Below, piece after piece: positions 21,669 to 33,700 of a stretch of 64,000 nt of DNA; position 1 is the stretch's first letter; every line of letters starts with the position of its first letter. The DNA is taken from NCBI RefSeq assembly GCF_016801865.2, contig NC_068939.1:62068269-62132268 (forward strand), in the 5' to 3' direction. The notes under the pieces were generated by a model, which did not search any database, had not been told where the DNA came from, and worked only from the letters and a program-made list of their open reading frames with translations. Both the position numbers and the translations under genes were made by a program. The stretch is from Culex pipiens pallens (lineage: Eukaryota; Arthropoda; Insecta; Diptera; Culicidae).

Positions 21669-23548
21669 TAGGGTGGTCCAAATCCGGACTTTTTTGGGGC
21701 TACCCCCTGAAATCAAAAATTAACCCATCACTAGGCAAAATTCCAAATTTGAGCTCATTCTGACCACGGGAACCCCTCCCTCCATTCGCTTAAAGTTTGT
21801 ATGGGAAAAATCGTCAAAATGTATGGAGAAAAGCAACTGTTTTACTTTTTTACCTGTGGAAGGCGCCATAATTATCCGATTCTTACCATTTCTCAAATGT
21901 AGAACCATCATTAAATTTAGAACAACTTTCCCGAAGACACCATATTTTTAGAATTTTTTCCCGCGAAGTTATTAGCGCCCAAAACTGACCCTTTTTGCGC
22001 GGCCAGCTGTAAGGGGCTACCTAACAACGATGTTTATTTATAATCCGTACACGCACGTGCTCTCTCTCAGGTTCAAACTCTCTCACGAGCTTGCTCGCCT
22101 GCCTGCCTGCCTGTTTACCTACAAGCGCGCGCTGTTTCTCTGCTTGTACTTTTGTCGTCGTCGCTGCGCTGCGTTCTTGACATGTTTATTATAATTTTGA
22201 ACTAAAATACCAGGTTTGTTTTGAGATATATTTAGCATATAAATTCTTAAATTATGTCAGAAATAAAAAAAACTGCGCTGAAAAAAATAGTTTAAAGAAA
22301 AGACAGCTTAGGCTCAATTAAAAAATTACAGCAAATGTCATGAGAACAGGGTTTGTTTGTTTTTCCAAGCATTACACGCAGTTTTTCGTATATGCTAAAG
22401 AAACATGATAATGTTCAATTATTTAAAAAAAAAACTTCAGGTAATACAAATGTTGTTCCTTTAGGTAGTTTGCTTTAACAAAAATATACTTTAGTACAAA
22501 TCAGAACAAATCAAGGCAATTTTACAATTATTGCTGCAAATTTTCATTCAGACTCTCTAAAATTATTTTTTAATTCTTTCTGGAAATTTCTTTCTGTGTT
22601 CCTAGACCACCTGCAACAAATATTGCAACTGTTTATCATTTTTTGTCAGTTTACCTGTAAATTTTTCGATTCAGGAAACATCTCTTTCTGCACAATCGTT
22701 AACTACCTTCAGATCTTGCAGTTGCGGCCTTCCTTTAAGATACTCATTTGGATTCAGTTTAAAAAAAAATCTAAAGAAAATTCCTTCCCTTTTTTATCTA
22801 AAAAAAAACTGCATGGTATTTCTTGTAACAAAAGCAGATAAATTAAAATCCAAAACGATGAACTAATTCATCAAATTTGTATTCTCTCTTACACGCTCTT
22901 ATAATATGATATCTATTGTTGTGTTTTTTTTCGTTTTGTTGATGTGTGATCAACATTAAATTTTATATCTCAAAACAAACCTGGTATTTTAGTTTAAAAT
23001 TATAATAAACATGTCAAGAACGCAGCGTAGCGGATAGCAAACGAAAACGACGACGACGACAAAAGTCCAAGCAGAGAAACAGCGCACGCGCTCGTAAGCA
23101 AACAGGCAGACAGCCAGGCGAGCAAGCTCGTGAGAGAGTTTGAACCTGAGAGAGAGCACGTGCGTGTACGAATTAGAAATAAACATCGTTGTTAGGTAGC
23201 CCCTTACAGCTGGCCGCGCAAAAAGGGTCAGTTTTGGGCGCTAATAACTTCGCGGGAAAAAATCCTAAAAATATGGTGTCTTGGGGAAAGTTGTTCTAAA
23301 TTTGATGAAGGTTCTACATTTGAGAAATGGTAAGAATCGGATAATTATGGCGCCTTCCACAGGTAAAAAAGTAAAACAGTTGCTTTTCTCCATACATTTT
23401 GACGATTTTTCCCATACAAACTTTAAGCGAATGGAGGGAGGGGTTCCCGTGGTCAGAATGAGCTCAAATTTGGAATTTTGCCTAGTGATGGGTTAATCTT
23501 TGATTTCAGGGGGTAGCCCCAAAAAAGTCCGGATTTGGACCACCCTAG
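21669..23548. mobile_element. Long-terminal-inverted-repeat (foldback-type) element, 1.9 kb
   Basis: Arms of about 560-585 bp (21,669-22,230 and 22,964-23,548) are inverted copies at roughly 95% identity. They begin TAGGGTGGTCCAAATCCGGA and run inward to accaggtttgttttgagata. An apparent 6-bp direct repeat, GTACAG, lies at 21663-21668 and 23549-23554. The 730-bp centre is AT-rich and non-coding. Matching short frames in both arms are only the inverted repeat read twice. Confidence 0.85.
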
Positions 23549-23554
23549 GTACAG

Positions 23555-25260
23555 TTTAAAAGTAATTTTATATACTCAAATAGCTTGCTAATTGAAAAAT
23601 ACAAAGATTAAGCAGTCTATGACGAGAAATGAACAAAACAGGCAAATGGGCAATACTACAGGTTCCCTGGGGGATCTCATGGGAGGTTTCAAAAGCGGCC
23701 AGAATTAAAAATTCTTCAAATAATGTACCGAAAAAGCATCTTCAAGAAAATTCATGGAGTTTGAGCCACCGCTTGGCGAATTTCGATTTAGGTCGAGAAA
23801 TGGTCAGACCCAGCAACCTGTTCCACTATGGGCTAGCAGGTGGCCAAATATAGAAAATGTTAAAGCATTTTTGGATATTTTTTCATCGATTTTTGTTGAT
23901 AGTTAACATCTCAACTAAGAAAATTTATTTTTTTTTTAATTTAATTTCTTTATTTTTTATGAAGATAAAGTTATTTGTCAAAAATACGGAGTCTAAACAT
24001 CTAGTCCAAAAAAAAAACTGCTCCTTCCATTTTTTGTTGAACGTTTAAAAGTTTTCGTAATATCAAAGTTTGATTATAAAAATATTATCGTTTCTCATGA
24101 AAACATTTCGCCCGTTGTTTTTCTTTTTTGAAAGTACACAAGCTTAGAGGACCTTTTAAAAAAATCTCTAGAAAAGTAATTAAAATGTTTACAGGTTGAT
24201 TACAAGCTATAGAAATAGATCTTTTATCGGATAAATATGTTTTGTAAGGAACTGTAAACTGAGGAAAACCCGGAAAAATATCAAAATTATCTCTTTAAAA
24301 CAAATTGACAGATAAATGAAATTATCTAATTAGAAAAAGCTTTGGCCAGATCAGAAAAGCAAATCAATTTTAAAAAGTTGTAAAAATTCCGTACAAATCC
24401 GTATTATGCGAAAAATTCCGTACACAAATTCCGGCCTGTAAAAAATCCGCGGAGAAAGTCAAAAATCCGTACGGAAAGGAAAAATTCCGTACAGTTGGTA
24501 GCCTTATACTTGCTGTTTTTGAAAGCGCGTGTATTTATCAAAGTTGGATGTCATTAATTTGGAAAAAAATATTCCCAAAAACCTTCTTTTTGTACAAACC
24601 ACATAGCAAAAAAAAAGGGAATTTAGCTGCGTGTAAAAGTCATGGTTCAAAGATATTTTGTATTTTTTAAATTGAATTACTCGAACTATGAAATATAACT
24701 CATAAACAATAAAACAACATAAAAAGGATCAATAATTATAAAGATATCGTCGATTGAAGAATGAGGGCTAATTGTGTGGAACTTAGATTTTTCTTCTTAA
24801 TTTTCATTCTTTGAAAGGCTGTATCTCATCCACAAAAAGTCAGATCACCAACTAATTTTATTAATAATTACATACGTTACTTTTTAACCTGTACAAGTCA
24901 TGACCAAGCTTCTCTGAAATTCGATGATATTTTGGTGATTTAGAGAAAATCTCATTTTTACTCTTTGTTTTTCTTTTATGGGCTGTATCTTGAAAACGGT
25001 GCTTGGTATTTAAATTTCTCTTGGGTATGATGATAAAATATGATTTTACACCTGAAAATAAAGTAAACTTTTCGATTTGTTTTTAAATTATGCTTCATTT
25101 GAAAAATTGTCATTTTCTGTAATCTAAGACTTATCCAAAAACAAGAATTTAGATAAAAGGGCTATTTGCTCAAAATATTTCTTTGTTTGAAAAGTCGAAT
25201 AAAAAAATTAGTACATTGTTTTTATAGTGTAACTATTTTTATTCTAGTACAATTTTGCCA
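23555..25260. other. AT-rich intergenic DNA, no gene seen
   Basis: No frame shows codon bias. 24,380-24,505 has repeated 'aaattccgtac' words ending at ggtagcctta, like the end of a transposon whose partner I cannot find. The remainder shows nothing I can support. Confidence 0.35.
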
Positions 25261-25283
25261 TCAATCAGAAACAATGTTATCAT

Positions 25284-25588
25284 CTAATCGAATCTAATCT
25301 AATCAGACCCTAGCGCAGCCAATCTTTCGAAGGGATCCTGGAGAGTGCCTTAGGTTAGATGACGCCTAGCACTCTTCTTGTCATTTATTAACATTTGTAG
25401 TGCGCCATTGCATTAGAATGCATTGAAACATCACAAGCGTTAAAGCGGCCAGGCCTACTGCGTAAAGCCGTATCGCAGAGATGACTCGTAATTGGGTTGA
25501 GTTTGAGTACAAAGTGTTCGAACAACAACACAATTCTGAATCGACAGGGGAGGAAGAAGCGTGGGGACACACCACCATACGCTCCGAG
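25284..25588 (-). mobile_element. 5'-truncated non-LTR retrotransposon (or SINE) with 22-bp target duplication
   Basis: A perfect 22-bp direct repeat (starting CAATCAGAAACAATG) lies at 25262-25283 and 25589-25610. The insert's tail, read on the minus strand, ends in (GATTA/GATTC)n repeats after ggctgcgctagggtctgatt. A long exact duplication plus a simple-repeat tail is the mark of target-primed reverse transcription. The minus frame in it (25381-25617) runs into the duplicated host DNA and is not a gene. Confidence 0.85.
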
Positions 25589-25698
25589 CAATCAGAAACA
25601 ATGTTATCATGATACAAAAATTGAGTTTTGTGATAAAAAATTAAGTATTAAAATACAAAATAAACGCATTTACTCATTTTTTCTGAAACGTTCAAATT

Positions 25699-25800
25699 AT
25701 GATCTACAACTTTACCGAAGATACCCAATCGATCAGAAAATCCTCTCTCGAAATACGGGTTTTCGAACATTCATATAGCACTTTTTATGGACAGCTCCCA
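25699..25800. repeat. Solitary end of the GGGCTGTCCATA-type element
   Basis: It shares tctacaactttaccgaaga, caatcgatcagaaaatc and atagcacttttatggacagc with the right end at 18,055-18,150. No opposite end is recognised nearby. Confidence 0.5.
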
Positions 25801-27711
25801 AGTTTGCTAGAGACTTGTATTGATAATTTGAGCATAAGAAAACGATGGAGTAAGTTTCGAAATCATACAACAAAAATAAATTGAAAAGTCGTTTTTCAAA
25901 AACTTATTGAATAAAAAAATTTAAAGGCAAATAAGTTGCAATTGGAATTTTTTTTTGAAGTGTAGTTATAATTCTTAAAATGAACCTTTATAGTTTTACT
26001 ACATGAGTTTTTTTTTGTATTCCAGAAAAGAAAAATCTCACAACAATGTAAGTAACAATCGCCATCGAATAACTGCAAAAAAAACATCGCTGCTCTACAG
26101 TGTAGTGTTTTTACCATAATTATATTGTCACCATGATTATAATAATTGTACCAGTTTACCAGTGCACACAAGCAGCTTCACGATTGGGCAAACGAAAAGC
26201 TCTTTCCGGTTACTCACACTCCATCGATGTCAGCCATTTATTCTATTCTTTTCCAACTGAAATGTTCCATCTGGCTGAATGTTACACAAATTTATTGGTG
26301 TGTAGCGTTAGCATTCGCGTTTTTTAGAAGTGTCTCTCGGAGACTGCCTAAGGATTAGAAAATGCTACATGTGTGTGTTGTGTTTGTGTCTGTATGTGTG
26401 TCCTAACGCCTACGCGTTCTGATTCCTGTAGGTGAGAGTTAAATCGAATCAGTTTGTGTGTTTTTTTGTTGCTAAACTTTGTAGTTTTTAGTTGACGGCC
26501 TGTAAGAAATTACTTTTTTTTCTGTTTTAGAAATTCGTGTCAACTGTTACGTAACGCGCAAAAGTCTATCTATTTCATTGTAATGTGTGTTTTCAATTTA
26601 CTTCATTTGCTAGAGAATATAGAACTTGCCGTTTGTCCTTGGAGCTTTTTGTTACACGCAGAAAAATCCGTTTTGGCAATAACGCAAAAATTTGAAAAAG
26701 AATTTGAATACCAGAGATTTTAAATTTCAGTAAAACAAACTGTTTCATCCAATGCCGTATTTTGTACTTAACATAAACTCCAAGGCAAACACCGTTGATG
26801 AACTTCAAATTTAGGGCTGTCAAGTTTTGCGTTGCGATCTCTTAGTTTGTGAAGAATGCGTTGTACTTTTCTCTCAAATTCTGTCATAAGAATATCGTTT
26901 AGTTCTGACTCTATTTTTCAACTCTGTTTTAGCTACACGAAACCTAAACAAAGTAGAACGACTGCAATTAGAACTGGGTTGAGCGTTTTTTTTTTTATTG
27001 AGTTTACTCTTTTCCGCATATGCTGAACGTTATTGCTTATGTAGTGGTTTGATAGAATACTGCAAATTTTCTGATATAACTTTTGTTTATTTTCTGTTTT
27101 GCTTTGAGTGTGAGTGTGTGTTTGTGAGATTAGTAGGATCTGCAAATTTTGTTCAAATATGTTCGTTGGAACCTGGAACTGGGGTTTATTTTCTCCTATC
27201 AGTCAACTGATACTATTATAGTTTGTTTTAATATTTTTTTCGGAACGAGATCTAAATCGATTCGATTCACTTTCGGATTTCCATGCTGGTTTGTTTCATC
27301 TTTAATTTTTTTTTGATTATTTTGGTCTATCGATTGGTTTACCACCTCTCAGCCACAGTAGCATTTTCTCCTGTTTGGTTTTTTTAATCGCGACTAGTTT
27401 TATTTCTTCTTTTTTGTTTTGTAATTACACTATATAAATGTCGTACTTAAGTGATAGTAACTTATCTAAAAATTCCATAAAATGTCTATTCAACAATGAT
27501 GATAGCCACTAGGTTGTGTCCTTCGCCAGTGTTTTGATGGTTTAATGTTTTTGTTTTATGTTGTTTATGGCTCAAGTTGCTTAACTTTCTGTTTGATGTA
27601 TAAACGTGTTTATGTGTTCGTGTTTGTGTGTATGTGTGTGTGGATTCACATTGGGCTGCACTTGGGTATGAGTTTTGTTTGTTTGTTTGCTTTGCATTAC
27701 AACAGCTTCTA
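25801..27711 (-). other. Possible long 3'UTR of the minus-strand gene
   Basis: From about 26,100 the sequence becomes TE-poor with many tgtgtgtttg words (CA-rich on the minus strand). It lies directly downstream of the candidate last exon at 27712-27780. Several minus-strand AATAAA words occur. No open frame is credible on either strand. Confidence 0.3.
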
Positions 27712-27780
27712 CTATTTTAACAGTTCCGTGGAGCTACAAGGGCCGTCAAAGCCGCCGCACGTACTTTCACTAACAGATCT
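27712..27780 (-). CDS. Candidate last coding exon of the long isoform
   Basis: Acceptor tctcctatccttagccag| opens a phase-0 frame, RSVSESTCGGFDGPCSSTEL-LK, then TAG at 27714-27712. Phase fits the exon ending at 31629. The segment is a GC-rich island in AT-rich DNA. Only 22 codons support it, so it remains a candidate. Confidence 0.5.
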   Translation of the reverse strand, partial: RSVSESTCGGFDGPCSSTELLK

Positions 27781-30700
27781 CTGGCTAAGGATAGGAGAAA
27801 ACTGGAATGAAATGAAAAAAGATTGGATTGTTATGCATTTGAGATAGTTTATGGGAATTTTAAGAATTAGATCTATAAATGAATGATTTCCGCAAAAACT
27901 AACTCGTCGTATTTATCCAACTCGGTAAACCTCGTTGGATAAATGTTCAACTCGTGCTGGAAAAATCTTCCTTTTGCAACTTGTTGCATAAACTACTATT
28001 TCAGAGATGGTCAAACTTTGTCATGAAATCAATTTTTAGTAGACATAACTCGAAACGGTACACGATACGGAGATTTGTGTTAGCTTCTTTACGATTGCAA
28101 ATTTATTTTTCATTTATAAATAATGTCAATATTATTTAAGAAACGTGTTTTCTTTAAAAATTGGCAACACTGCCAAATGAATTTTGATCAACTTGTGCAA
28201 TAGCTCAATGCTGTCAGTTTCTGTTATCTAACACTTTTCCAAAAGAAAAATCAAGTTTTTAGTGTAAAATGTCAAATAAAGAACTGGGTTTTTCTGAGAA
28301 GTCCTAAGCAATACCTACAACTTTGCCGAAGACTCCTAATCGATCTGTTCGTCGGAAAATCAACTTTATAAAAACATAACTTCAGACAGGGTTGCCAGAT
28401 TATTAATATTTTAGACTCGTTTGAAAGGTTTTCGATTACATATCCAACGATAGGTCGGATGATGGATCTGGATATAGATTTCGTACAGATGAGTGAGATT
28501 CGGCAAATAATAAACTTTTAAAATTTTCGTGTTAAAGTTGTAGAGCAGACAATTACAAAAAAAAAAAATGATATATAAACATCCCAATAAACATTTTTAT
28601 GCTTGTTTCTATAGTAAAATTGTCTCAGGAACACGAATATGATAAAATTATCACCAGAAAATGGGATCTAAGGGGTCCCCCGAGCAAAAATTTACAACCA
28701 AAAAATTCACTATAAGTAAAAGTGTCTATTTAATATGTTAAACTGCCTTACCCAAAGTGTTCTCAATCTCAGATGGTAGTCCCAGATGTCCCCTACAAGC
28801 TGCAGGTCGAACCGAGTTGATATCTGGATGGAACACTTTTTTATTTGAGTTTGAAAATTATGCTATTTTTTCACTCAAATGCCAATAACTCCCTTTAGAT
28901 TTAACCAATTGGGATGCTCTACCCTGCATTTTGTTGCATTTTTAAGACCTTCAAGGTGCATTTTGAATTTTGAAATTAAATTGAATTTTGCCTTTTTAAG
29001 ATTTTTGACGTTTTTGAACTTTCAAACTTAGATTTGCCCCACTTTCCGTTGACCCCGTTCCCGTTCCTGTATGTACAAACAACCCCTGATGCGAGATGAG
29101 TATGCTTTGCTCGTGGACTCGCTCTTAATTTGGCGCCCCTCCAAAAAAAAATATTTTTTTTGATAAATTGATGTTAATATTCAATGATTGCTTCAATGAG
29201 TTTTGATTTTATAATTGCAATTGGAGATTTTTCATGTATTATTTTTCAAATTAATATTAGATGAGTTGAATTGTAAATTTATTGCAAGAATTAAGGTTTC
29301 TGAATATTTTTCCAGGTTTCATAAAATCGATAGCAGTGTTTAGTTTTTTGGTAAATTTATTTTTCAGAAAAATGCACAGAATTGAGTGCTCAATCAATCA
29401 GCGGCAGAACCAAATTTCATAAAAATTAATTAAAGATCATTAAAAATCCAGCACAATTAATGATGAAACTTATTTTAATGATAATAATAAGATCATTACA
29501 TTAGGTAAACAAAATTAAGAAATTTTTAACCATTCAGTTTTAGTGATTCGCCCATACGATACCTGAGAATATTTTTCATATGTTTTTTTTAATTATGTTT
29601 TGCATTGATTTTTTTACCGGTATTTTTTTGATTTATTTTTAATTCGTAAAATTAAATTTTATATTTTAAAAATATATTGTTCTGCAAAGCTATATGAATG
29701 TTTTCAAACCTTGATAAAATATTATTTGTTTGTTTTTAACTGAAACTCATTTTTCAGAAAATAAAAGTTTGAATATTTTCTCATAACCAAAGCTTTTTAG
29801 ACGATTTTATATTGATCCTTACACTGTACCTTGGACTTTATCCGCACTTTTATATAGCACTTTTGACAACAACAATTCTAAAAACTAGGAAACCAGTTGT
29901 TGTTTATTTACATTTCTAAAACTAACGCTAAAACTAAAAAAGTTCAGAACAGCTTGTGTGCTCTGAAAAACATTTTTTTTTCTTGAAAAAATAATGTGGG
30001 TCATAAAGCAGTTTTCCTATTTCAAAACTGTAGTATTTCGGGACCCGTGTTGTGTGGGTAAACATGGTTGCCTCTCACCCAGTCGGCCTGGGTTCTATCC
30101 CAGAAGGTCCCGGTGGCATTTTTCGAGACGAGATTTGACGCATTCCGTCGGACGGGGAAGTAAATTATGGCTCCGGTCTAACCTAGAAGTTAGGTGGTTA
30201 GCTCAATCCAGGTGTAGGAGTCGTCTCCCTGGGTCCTGTCTCGGTGGAGTCGCTGGTAGGCAGTTAGCCTTACAATCCAAAGGTCATCAGTAAGAATCCC
30301 GGGTGGATGGAAGCTTAGGTGTAAAAAGGGGTTTGCAATTGCCTCAACAATCAAACCTTCGAACATCTAGTTTCGAGTAGGAATCTCGCAATCGAGAACA
30401 CCAAGACAATGCTGTATAGCGAATAATTTGATTTTGATTTGATTTTTGAGTATTTTGAAAAAGCGTAGACAATGCACAAAGTTGTTTATAAAAGGGGAAA
30501 TCGTGCTAAAGTTTCGGAAAATCCCGGGAAAAGAAAAAAGAAAACCCGGAATTTGTGTGAGATAGATACTGAAGACTTGGCAACACTGTCCAAATTTAGG
30601 AGCACTGGTGTAAATGTGCTAAAAATACACTGAAAGAAAAATACACGCCACTTCTATGAGATTTTTCCCGGTAAAGATATTTTCGAGACTGAAAAATCAA

Positions 30701-33700
30701 GTCTGTCATATAGAAATTGCCTAAAACCACAAAAAAAAACATTTTTTTTCAACATTTTTATTTTTAAACCCCGTGTCTCTTCACAAGGATTGGACATAGG
30801 AAAATGGTCAATATTAAGACTTTTATGTAAAATTGTCTGGAGATCGATTCCCGCCATCGGTTTTTGAAAATTTTGACGTTTAGACCACTTCTAAAAAAAA
30901 AACAGTTTTAGTAAATGATTTTTGTCATTTTTGAGTACAATTGTCTCCATATTGGGATGTAACAAAACGGGTAAATTTTGCGGCCATTTCAGGGCATGAT
31001 CTCCTATGTGTACTGAGCCCTAAACCCCAAATATGAGCTTGATTGGTTGCGACAGGACCTGGCGCTTTGACTTTGAAGTTTATGAAGGATATAACCCGTA
31101 AAATCGATGCGTTTTGGGTTTTGCCAGTTTTGAGCCCCTTGATGATTTTTGCGTTTTTCAAAAACCTCATCAGCTCATAGTCCGTGTTCCAGGGAACAAC
31201 TTTGCCGAAGAGTGCGAAAAGATTCGTTAAATATTAGGATTGTTACAAAATTTATAACACCACCGCTGTAAACATCATCATTTTCTTCACTCTCTTCTGG
31301 CAGCACTTGCAGATTGAAGCAGGAGTCGCGACGCTTATGCAACCAAGCAAGCTGATCCTACTCCAAAAATAATAATAATAATAATAATAAAACACAAAAA
31401 TGGCTTAAATAGACCTAGGATTACATGTCTAAAAAGTTTCGTTGAAATCAGAGAGGGTCGGGTACAAAAGTACAAGAAAAATTCAGATTTGAGCTGGAAT
31501 TGCTCATTAATTAATGTTTATTCAAATATTTTAATTTTGTTAGCTGAGTTTGAAGAAGATGTATGCATATTTTAGAGAATAATAATGCTCATTTGAAAAG
31601 CTGTTTAAAACCTGTTTTTTGTAATTACCTCCTGCGTTTCGTCCACCGACGGCAGCAGGTCGTCGATCGAGTTCGGCGTCATCGGGCTGGGCGTGGTCAG
31701 GATCGGTTTGTTCATCGGGCAGGATATCACGTCGCCGATGATGATGTTCGGCTTGATCTTCTGCAGCTGCTGCTGCTCCTGGAGCCGGCTCAGGTGCTTC
31801 TTCATCTCCTGCCGCAGCTCCTTTTGGTGGATTTCCTGCTCGAACCGCCGCATGCTGTAACTCCGAACCGACGACGTTGTGCTGTGCACCGAAGCTAAAC
31901 TTGGTCTTCGGGAACCTGAGCCACCCTCACCCAAGGAAGAAACGTCGGAAGAAGAAAAGAAAGAAAGAAAGAAGAAGAAAAACGATAATCTCGTTGAAAG
32001 GATTCCATTCAGGCCGTGTCGTAATCCATTAACGTAAAATTGTAGTAAATGGCGAAGATGGTGTAAGGGTGTGTGTTTGAGTGTGAGAGAGAATTAGTTT
32101 GGTATGAAAATATAGGAAGTATACAACGAAAATGCGGCATTCCATAATGGGTGAACACTAAACAGTCAGCCTTCGAATCGACAAATTCAAACACCCCAGA
32201 AGCACTTCGAAAGCTGGCTGTAGATGAGTGTGTGACACAAAATATTATGGCGGAATAATTCATTCAGTTGCATCAAAAGTCTGCCGAGTCTGGCTAGAGG
32301 GCGGAGCAAGCAGAAGCTGATGGCCGATGAATGCAGCTCGTGAATAGTGATGGGCTTTTTTTATAGGTTTTCAAGAGCAAGCATCACACTTTGCGGGAAA
32401 ATGAATCAATACTGAAAGCGTGCTGTGATTTTTATTCCCCATTAAAAGCACAGTTTGAGCATTTGCTGAGCTTTTGAATGATGAATGCTGTTCGCATACA
32501 TGTACGTATTTTATAACACTTTGAATGCCGCGAGGAAAACTCAGGTTTTATTTAAAGAGTTAATTTTTATTTGTTTTTTTTTATTAATTTGACCAGTCTG
32601 CTTAGTTTACATCTTCTTGACCTTTACCATTGAAAAGTAAACTATCCGAATCATCATTTAAAAATTAGTCGTTGAAGCAAAACCTCAATTAAAGATAAGT
32701 TTAAAATAAAATGTTAAAATAATTATAAGGCAATTTATCATTCCCAGTTGTACAAATTGATCCCTTGAGCATATAAGATGATTTTTAGAGTTTGTTTTTT
32801 TGGGTATATTTAGCTGAAACGGGACATAAATTTTTTCACAAACTATTTCAAAATATTGACCTTTTATTGCTTGTCTTAACTTATCTATTGTACAGTAATT
32901 ATAAAAAATTGGAGAATAATGAATAATACTGTGTTACGCTTCACACAAAATTTGAAAAATGGGAGAGGAACAAGAATTCAAAAAAAAAAATTGAAAGTAG
33001 TAAAAGAACGCTCCCTTACAAGTTATTTATTAATTGAACTTAAACCTTTTTTCATTAATTTTTTTTATCTGCTTGAAAACAATGGTGAAAAAAGATTATT
33101 GGTTAGAAATGTACAAAAAAAAAACAAATTATCTTCGTAAAATTTAAAAAAAATATTTTTTCTATGGAAAGTTAATTCCAATGGAAATTTCAATTAATCT
33201 TTGAAAGCAATAAAAAAAAACATTGCTAAAAATTTCAAGCTGTATTGTAAACACTTGTACAACCGATTGTAAAATATTTACAAAACATTGTACCGTCATC
33301 TGAGGCAAATCGAGACACATGAGGCAAATTGGGAAAATTTTCTTAGGTTGGTTGCTGCATAATATTTATAATGTTTTTCTGGTTTCGGATAGAAGGCAGG
33401 CACAGAACAACGAAAATAGTGCATCGTTTTCCAAATTTCAAACTTTTTAAGTGCTCCAAAAGCTGCTGTCCCTATTTAGACTATAGTCCCAAATCGCCCC
33501 AGTTGACGGTATTATGTTTTGTTACTGAATGAAAATGAAATTTGGCATTTTTAGGTTTTTATTTTTATAGGTTTACAAATCCGTTGGAATAATATGTATG
33601 GATTCAAAATGTCTCAAAAAATAAAAACTTCAAAGTAGTTTTAAGAGTAATGAATTGCACACTATACAAAATATATGTTCATACATTGTTAAAATTTATC

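Noticed and set aside
21720..23496. Matching frames (63 and 71 codons) on opposite strands
   Set aside because: They come from the inverted arms of the foldback element at 21669-23548 and have no codon bias.
25381..25617. 78-codon minus-strand frame in the retroelement
   Set aside because: Its start lies in the duplicated host DNA beyond the insert edge, so it spans an insertion boundary by chance.
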